Shown one piece after another: positions 42,573 to 64,000 of a stretch of DNA of 64,000 bases. How positions within the stretch are numbered: position 1 is the stretch's first letter; every line of letters starts with the position of its first letter. Source of the DNA: Limanda limanda (lineage: Eukaryota; Chordata; Actinopteri; Pleuronectiformes; Pleuronectidae); assembly GCF_963576545.1 (NCBI RefSeq), contig NC_083639.1:10329998-10393997 (forward strand). Reading direction: 5' to 3'. The notes under the pieces were generated by a model. It saw only the letters and a list, made by a program, of their open reading frames with translations, ran no database searches and was not told the origin of the DNA. A program made the translations under genes and the position numbers.

Positions 42573-45500
42573 CTTCCAACAGTAGAACAGGTGAGACGGT
42601 TCTATGTCCTTTGGCTACATCTACAATAAAAAATTTAAAAAATAGAAACTGGATGATTTTTATAGCAACAAAAGGTGCAGGTGCACTTAAGAGACGGAGA
42701 CTCAGCGTGGATGAATTTTCCCTCCCTGGAAAAAACCTCAATTACACATAATGCCAAGTTGAATTAATGTCCTCACTGTAGGCACCAAGTTACTGGTGAA
42801 TCACAACATGTAGTGTATACGTCAAGCCTCAGATCTGCCACGCTGATACATCAAAAGTGATCTTTTTGACTCTTTGAAAAGCATGAGTTTGTCAGACGAG
42901 GATTATGTGGAGCTGTATGGACTCAACGTGCTTTTAGTGTTGAGTAACTGGATCAGTATCTAAAAGCCCTGCTGAACATGCAGTAGGGCTAAATGAGGAA
43001 CAACCCACCTCAGAATAACCTCAGTCACATGTGGTCCTGGTAAACTCATGGTTTGTCTCTATTTGGCTTTTTCAACAAAATATTTTGTGTGTGTGTGTGT
43101 TTTTCAGGCAGCTACTTTGTCACAAGTGTGTGTTTCTGAAACCGTGAAATCAAGAGAGCTTAACTGTGATTAAACGATATTTCACATCTGTAAAGTAAAA
43201 ATCACTGACAGTGGTTTTCCAAATGTTTTCACACAAATTGCCATGTTTGTGTTGTACAAGAAAACAGAATAACTTATGAAAAACCTACAAAAAATGTTTT
43301 AATAGATTATTTCAAATTATTGATGCCACAGGTTTGCTCAGTTCTATGAAATATAAGTGAAGAAATGTAAATGCAAAGTCAGAAATGCAGCATTTCTCAA
43401 CCTCCATATCCTACAATCCCCTACAACCAAACTGACACTGATATATTAACATACAAATATAAAAGAATAACTTACCATAAAGTGTAATAAATCAGTTGTA
43501 GATGTATCCACATGTTAGCTTGTTGTTCTCACAGCTTCTTTGACTGGATGCAGACTCAAAGTTTTGACTTCCTCCAACAGTCCCACTTTATGTTTTTAGA
43601 GCAGCGGACAGGTCATGCTTCGCTTCCTCCTGATACTTTACCCATTTCCACCCCTCATATTGTCGTGATGACATAAAACTGAGAGGAGGAGCCTTTGCGG
43701 AGTCTTCGCCAAGACTTTTGTGTGTTCAGCTCCTGTGCTGAGCTCATCCCACTTACCACAGCTTTATGGAGAGGATTACTTTCTACTTTGGCCACGGTCC
43801 TCTTTTCGCAAAACACTTTTACTTGGCCATACTAAAGATAATTTCTCCATCTGCTATTTTTTCCCTGTCATGTCGATTCCCCATGTTTTAACTTTAAGAC
43901 AATGTCTCATAGGTACATCTGTCTGACAGGATAATGGCACAAGGGGGTAATAACAATCACAACCACAACCTGTCTTCTGTCAACTATGAAACAATATTTA
44001 TTCATGTAAAACGTAAAGTATTTTATATTTGGTCCACAAATGAGTCATTAATCCTATTGTGAATGTTTAAAATGTTAACCGTAAACTGCTTAAGTCAGAA
44101 GAAACAAATTAATTGTTAAGACTGACCAGCAGTCTAATCCCATCAGAGGTGACCAAGGTGCACTGAACAGATGGGTCGGATCGAGGTACCGATACAATCC
44201 ATTCCAATTCAGTTTAATCAAAGCAACAGCAACAAAAGTTAATTTGCAGAAGGACAGTGGGAGTTCAGGCTGTAATGATGGCATTTCTCAGATTTCCCAC
44301 AGGATGGGGATCTTTCTCTCTTTGTTCACATGCTCTGATCGCAGACTTCAGCGTTCATAATGCTGTCCTATTCTGAAAACTCATGAGTGCTTATTTGTGT
44401 TCTAAATATCACAAATGTACAAACTATATTAATATTATTTAAATCTGAATCTCTGTTCTTCAAAGTGAAGTCTAGCAGAATGTTGATATATTCGATGCAG
44501 TCTTGCTCCAGTGTAGATACTAAAAGAAAAGTTCTCAAATTTAAAAGTACATAATACATTATTTTTTTTATTATATAGGTGGTATAACAGGGTCTGCCCT
44601 ATGATAATACGTTAGTTGAAGCTCCTACTTTGGGACTGGACACAGAGTGAAACTCGTCTCTGAGGCGTGACTGGACCTGTCCCTCAGATAGCCTACTGCT
44701 GAGAGGCCCGAGGACAGATGACCCTGCAATTGACCAGCTGTCCTCATCTGCCCAGAGGAGAAAAGGATCTGGTGAAGAAGTGAAATGTTTCTCTTTTGAG
44801 CTTCAGACATCAAGCAGGATAGCAGAGTTGTTAGTTCTCTCAGGTCCTTTTCACTTTTGCCTTTTTTCAAATCTTATATGAAGACAGAAGAATGAGGCAG
44901 AATTTAAAACCTTAAGGTGAAGAAACAGGACGCCATATCAGGACGAAATCAAAAGGAGCAGAAAGAAAAGCAAGAGATGAAGACGTTGGCCAAAGTGCAA
45001 GGCAGGACTGGACAGCTTCTGGGATTCAGGGTTGATAAAGTGAGTGTTTGGTCCATGTTTCCAACATTGTTCAAATGGTTATAACTAACTTATCATGTGG
45101 TTCCACAAACACTGTGGGAAATGTCACTGAGAGTCTAATAACTAAAAAACAAAAACACACAAAGTAAGAAGAGTACTGTATGCAGATTTTCTGTTGTCAG
45201 ATTTTATTTTTGTAAAGACATTCTCTCTGTGTCTACTTTAATATGTTTTAATGCAATATTAACATGATTAATTGCTAAATGTGTGATTTTCAGTCTATTT
45301 TAGAATAAACATAACAATAAGTAGTAATATATATATATAATAAGAATAAATAATCTATTATGAAAGTAAAGTTATGTATGGCAGTACTCTACTTTTCCAA
45401 GTTTTCAGTAAAAATCCATGAGATTAGAACAAGTTGCAAAACCTTTCTTCAATACATCCTCTGTCCTAAATCCAAAGTTATCTTTAATATAACATTAACC

Positions 45501-46079
45501 CTTTGTTCCCTCGTATGGCTTGTCTTCTTTGAGCCTATTTGATGTTTTGCTGTCTCCCAATCACTTTTGTCTTGTCGCAGAAATTCCTCGGATAAGATAA
45601 GAAACTACTTGGACTGAAGCAAAAATAGGAAAGAGAGAAGGGTGTAGAAAGAGGGAGGTGAAACAGAGTGGAGATGTGGTATAATTAGCTCTATCACTTT
45701 TTCTGTTTTATTACTGTCTGACTACAAATCAACCCATCATGCACATTAAAATGCATATAGAGCCAGAATTAAATGCTTAATATGAGGTCTTTTTTGAGAT
45801 TGACTTTTTATTCTACTGAAAACAAATATGAAAATGTAAACCAATACACAAAAACACAGACCCACCCAAACCCCATGCTCAGTAAATCACGGTTAAGGGT
45901 TATTGAGGATCATAAAGCGTGAAGGCGAGAACTAGGCGAGTCAGACAGCTTGATTTCAAACACCTTGGAGAAGTTAGAGGTGACCGTCTCCCAGAATCTG
46001 AACAATTCATACTAAACTAATTTAGCTTTTTAACTTCCAATCACTTACTTGTGTCTGTCTTGTGTGCAAGATTTCAGAC
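42573..46079. other. Spacer between ankrd33 and arhgef25
   Basis: Contains the ankrd33 promoter, whose start is not visible, and AT-rich DNA. GGATTA/TAATCC words (CRX/OTX-type) lie at 42900-42905, 43774-43779 and 44049-44054. A 21-codon frame at 44977-45039 ends at a GTGAGT donor and could be a noncoding or coding leader exon of arhgef25, but support is weak. Confidence 0.35.
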
Positions 46080-46176
46080 ATGAGCCGGGAGAAACTGTTG
46101 ACTGATGAAAACAACCAGGACACCAAGACGCAGTTCAAGTGGGCCAGGAAATCCAGTGTGGCTGCAGGATGTGAAG
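46080..46176 (+). CDS. arhgef25: Candidate alternative first coding exon of arhgef25
   Basis: An ATG opens 32 codons (MSREKLLTDENNQD, then KTQFKWARKSS, ending AAGCE) and stops at a GTAGTG donor with one base left over. This phase is the same as that of the exon at 48787-48880, so it would splice in frame to 58413. Human ARHGEF25 is known to have alternative N-termini joining at the same ESYSIAG junction. The residues themselves are not recognised, and there are no cysteines of the palmitoylation kind. A CAAG acceptor-like site at 46067-46070 would allow it to be an internal exon. Transcript evidence is lacking. Confidence 0.4.
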
Positions 46177-46279
46177 GTAGTGACTTTATCTACTCTACTG
46201 ACGTATTTTACGTTGAGCAGAGCTATCTTCTAGAAAGGAAGAGCAGTGGCCAGATCAGAGATCTCACTGAAAGTGTTGC

Positions 46280-46870
46280 ACTTTGTCAGTGGTGGGATGA
46301 AACAAAGTACATTTCCTGTCTAACTGGACGTAGGTACATTTTTCATGTCACTGCACTTAAGTAGATTTATTTTTAGGTACTTTTACTCCACTACATCTAC
46401 ATATATCAGCAAATATTTGTACTTTCTGTTCCACTTCATTTATTACAAACATTGTGTGACATGTTTGTTTTGAGTTTTTATGGTTTTAAATGTTTTAGTA
46501 TTCAATCAAGTAATCAATAACGAGAAGGGGATTGGTTCACTGATCCAACAAAAGGAGCCAGGTAACATCAGACCCCGCCTCCTCCTGCAGGGGCTCTCAG
46601 TAAAGAAACACCTGAAATGGATTCTGAAGAGGCCACTTCAACTATTTGTATAATGCCGTGACCTTTGCTAGACCTGGCAAGTACTTAGACTTGCCTGGCA
46701 ATAGACCTGGCAAGTACTTATACTTTAAATTCTTTAAGTATTTTTAAAAGAAAATACTTACTTACTTTTACTCAAGTATGATGTGATATTTTGACTTTTA
46801 TTTAGAACATTTTTGTATATTTATTTGTAATTTTACTTAAGTAAAATGGTTGAGAACTTCCTTCACCCTT
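46280..46870. repeat. Dispersed teleost repeat (TACTTnnACTC type)
   Basis: Begins GTCAGTGGTGGGATGAAAC and continues with TACTTTTACTCCACTACATC, ACTTACTTTTACTCAAGTA and ACTTAAGTAAAATGG. These recurring TACTT/ACTC words mark a very common fish repeat with imperfect terminal inversion. Part of the interior differs from the usual form. Confidence 0.6.
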
Positions 46871-47924
46871 GCACTTTGCACACAAAACCTAAAATAATTG
46901 ACTGATTTAAGACTTGAAATACTCAAAGTAACCATTTACATCCTGATAATTAAAAATTGACTAATAAGGCATGTGTACGCTCATATACACATGCATGTAC
47001 ATGCAGTAATCCTACATTGTGAGGGGATCAGTGTGTTTCAGCTCACAGAGATCATCATTTTAGCAGTGTTTTTAAAAGCTTAACTCGACGGCCAAGAGAG
47101 CAAGAGCATTTTGATATTTTTATAGCTGTAATCTGTGCTCAGTGGATTGAGATTCCACTGTTGTGTTGGTCAATCTGTGATGTGACTGTGTACTTATCTG
47201 TGTGTGTGTGTGTGTATGTCTCGTACAAACAGCAGCTGTATTAGAGACGAATTCTTCTCTGTTTTTTTGTCCTCCTTTTTCACCGACTTTGTTCACGTTT
47301 GGGTTCGGCTGAGTTTATCCATAAATCTCCTTGAATCACACAACCTGATGCCACGAGCCTGGACAGCTGTGCTCAGAAGATCATCCAGTCATGAATACTT
47401 AATCTTTGCTTTGAGATTAAATCGGCCTGCCTCCATCCAGCCAGCTCAGTTTGATGCTTATGTTGAATATGTCCACATGTTGGTTTGTCCACAGCAGAGG
47501 AAAAGCTTTGGTACCTGTGGTGACAAACGTGAGCAGGCAACTGATTTGTTGATTAGAGCAGATGGTCCTTAACCTTCATGTTTATTATTTATTATCTTTG
47601 TTGATCTGCAAGAGTCAACTCAGTCACTCAAACTGTTTGGATTTGGTTTTATTGAATCACTTACAGTGCTGCACTCACAGTAGGATTGTCTTAGTTTTTG
47701 TGCTCATATAACAGATTTTTGGTAACTAGAAGTTAAAATCCACACAGTAGGAGAGGTTAAAATGTCTGTCAAATCTTTTTTTCTTTCTTGCTTTTTTTTT
47801 TCTCAAATATTTTAGTTCACTTGTGACCCTGTTTCCTAATTTTGTCACTTTCTTTCCTTCCCTGTTCACCATATAATGATCCCTCATTTCTTGTCTTGCA
47901 GTGTCCCACAATGTGAGTGTCCAG

Positions 47925-48250
47925 CATTTATTCATAAACCATTTTTTTCGACGAATCAAAATTTTGACCTTAAGATGGCGCTAGATAGACAGTCTGGTGG
48001 TTCCCACAATGCATCCAATAGTTGTTGAGACGTTGCTCTCTAAAACACAAATTCCATTCTCACGATGGTGCTAGAGGAAAAGTGTGTACATTCATCCATT
48101 GAGGACCATGAATAACTTTACAATATGTGATGCTGACCTGTTAATTGGATTTGACATTTCACTGGATAAATGAAAACTTTGGTAAGGCTTCGACCATGAA
48201 TTTATCTACAAGATTCTATGGTAATCCATTCAGTAGTTACAACCGGACAA
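47925..48250. repeat. Dispersed teleost repeat (ATCCAATAGTTGTTGAG type)
   Basis: Contains AAGATGGCGCTAGA, CAATGCATCCAATAGTTGTTGAGA, GATGGTGCTAGAGGAAAAG and ATTGAGGACCATGAAT. The GATGGnGCTAGA and AATCCATnCAGTAGTTnnAACC words each occur twice, which is characteristic of a repeat widespread in percomorph fishes. Confidence 0.55.
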
Positions 48251-48786
48251 CCGGACACTCAAGATTGAGAGAGAGAATCTGTTTGAACTTGTTTGCTACC
48301 TGTGCTTCATTGCTTGTTGACAGTAGGCAGGAGAGAAGGGAAGCTGATGAGGGATGCATGAAGATGGAGGGGAGGGGGAACAGCAGGGGCGGAGGGATAA
48401 ATGAGAGGAGGTGGGACTGGGAAACAGATGCTGGCACAGCAACACTTTAGTCACCACTCCCTCCCTCGTCACAGCTCCTCCCCTTCCCTGCCTCCTCTGT
48501 TGCTCCCTCACTTACTTTTGGTCCCTCTCATAATCTTTGCCTACTATCTGACCACACGGAACCACTGTGGTTTTCTGCTGCTGCTCGTCTTCAAATCATG
48601 GGATAGTGACAGCATTTCAGCTTAGATTTGGACAATGTCAGTGGAGCTGTTCAATGTGCACTTTCCCTCTCATCTCATTTGAGGATTACCACAGGGACAG
48701 TGTGTCTGCATGTGCTTGTGTATGTGTCGGTCTAGCACTATGCCTGCTTCTGATGGTCTCGGGTCCTGCAGAAGGACTGGATCATC

Positions 48787-64000
<15,214 letters not shown>

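Noticed and set aside
46062..46364. 100-codon continuous frame from 46062
   Set aside because: The good donor at 46177 and the phase match to arhgef25 favour a 32-codon exon; the part beyond 46280 runs into a dispersed repeat.

Overview
The window is nuclear DNA of a ray-finned fish, most likely a teleost. Coding exons are short, split by GT-AG introns, and encode vertebrate proteins. The spacers carry long CA, GT and GA microsatellites and repeats of types common in teleost genomes. Nothing prokaryotic or viral was recognised. Assignments come from translating both strands and joining exons by splice phase; no database was searched.

Layout, left to right: rps26 (+, 495-2205), complete; ikzf4 (-, 6838-9921), an Ikaros-family zinc-finger factor of Eos type, complete; a rheb/rhebl1 small GTPase (+, 13392-15746), complete; prkag1 (+, 20445-24969), the AMPK gamma-1 subunit, complete; acvr1b (-, 30671-36409), activin receptor type 1B/ALK4, complete; ankrd33 (-, 39501-42572), a photoreceptor ankyrin-repeat protein, complete; arhgef25 (+, 48787 to the right edge), p63RhoGEF/GEFT, running out of the window inside its DH domain. 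The reconstructed lengths (116, 577, 184, 334, 505 and 465 residues for the six complete genes) are close to those of the human proteins as I recall them, and all splice phases close without a frameshift. rps26/ikzf4 and prkag1/acvr1b are convergent pairs; ikzf4 and rheb diverge.

The human orthologues all lie, as I recall, on 12q13-q14, so this is a rearranged piece of that conserved block. The genes do not form an operon-like unit. Loose functional links are RHEB and AMPK, which act with opposite sign on mTORC1, and the coding neighbours RPS26-IKZF4 and ACVR1B-ANKRD33, which are also close together in human.

The least ordinary material lies between and inside genes. There are two hAT-type DNA transposons, each with matching 8-bp target duplications. 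One (18235-20080) carries a decayed piece of 18S rRNA and a tRNA-like A/B-box module. The other (37030-37996) carries a broken MADF-domain coding segment and two large palindromes, and sits in a telomere-like repeat whose second copy at 51293-51500 shows the empty site. arhgef25 has two candidate first exons with the same splice phase, only one of which encodes the palmitoylation-type cysteine cluster. GCTAGC/TTAGC word clusters recur near the starts of five genes.
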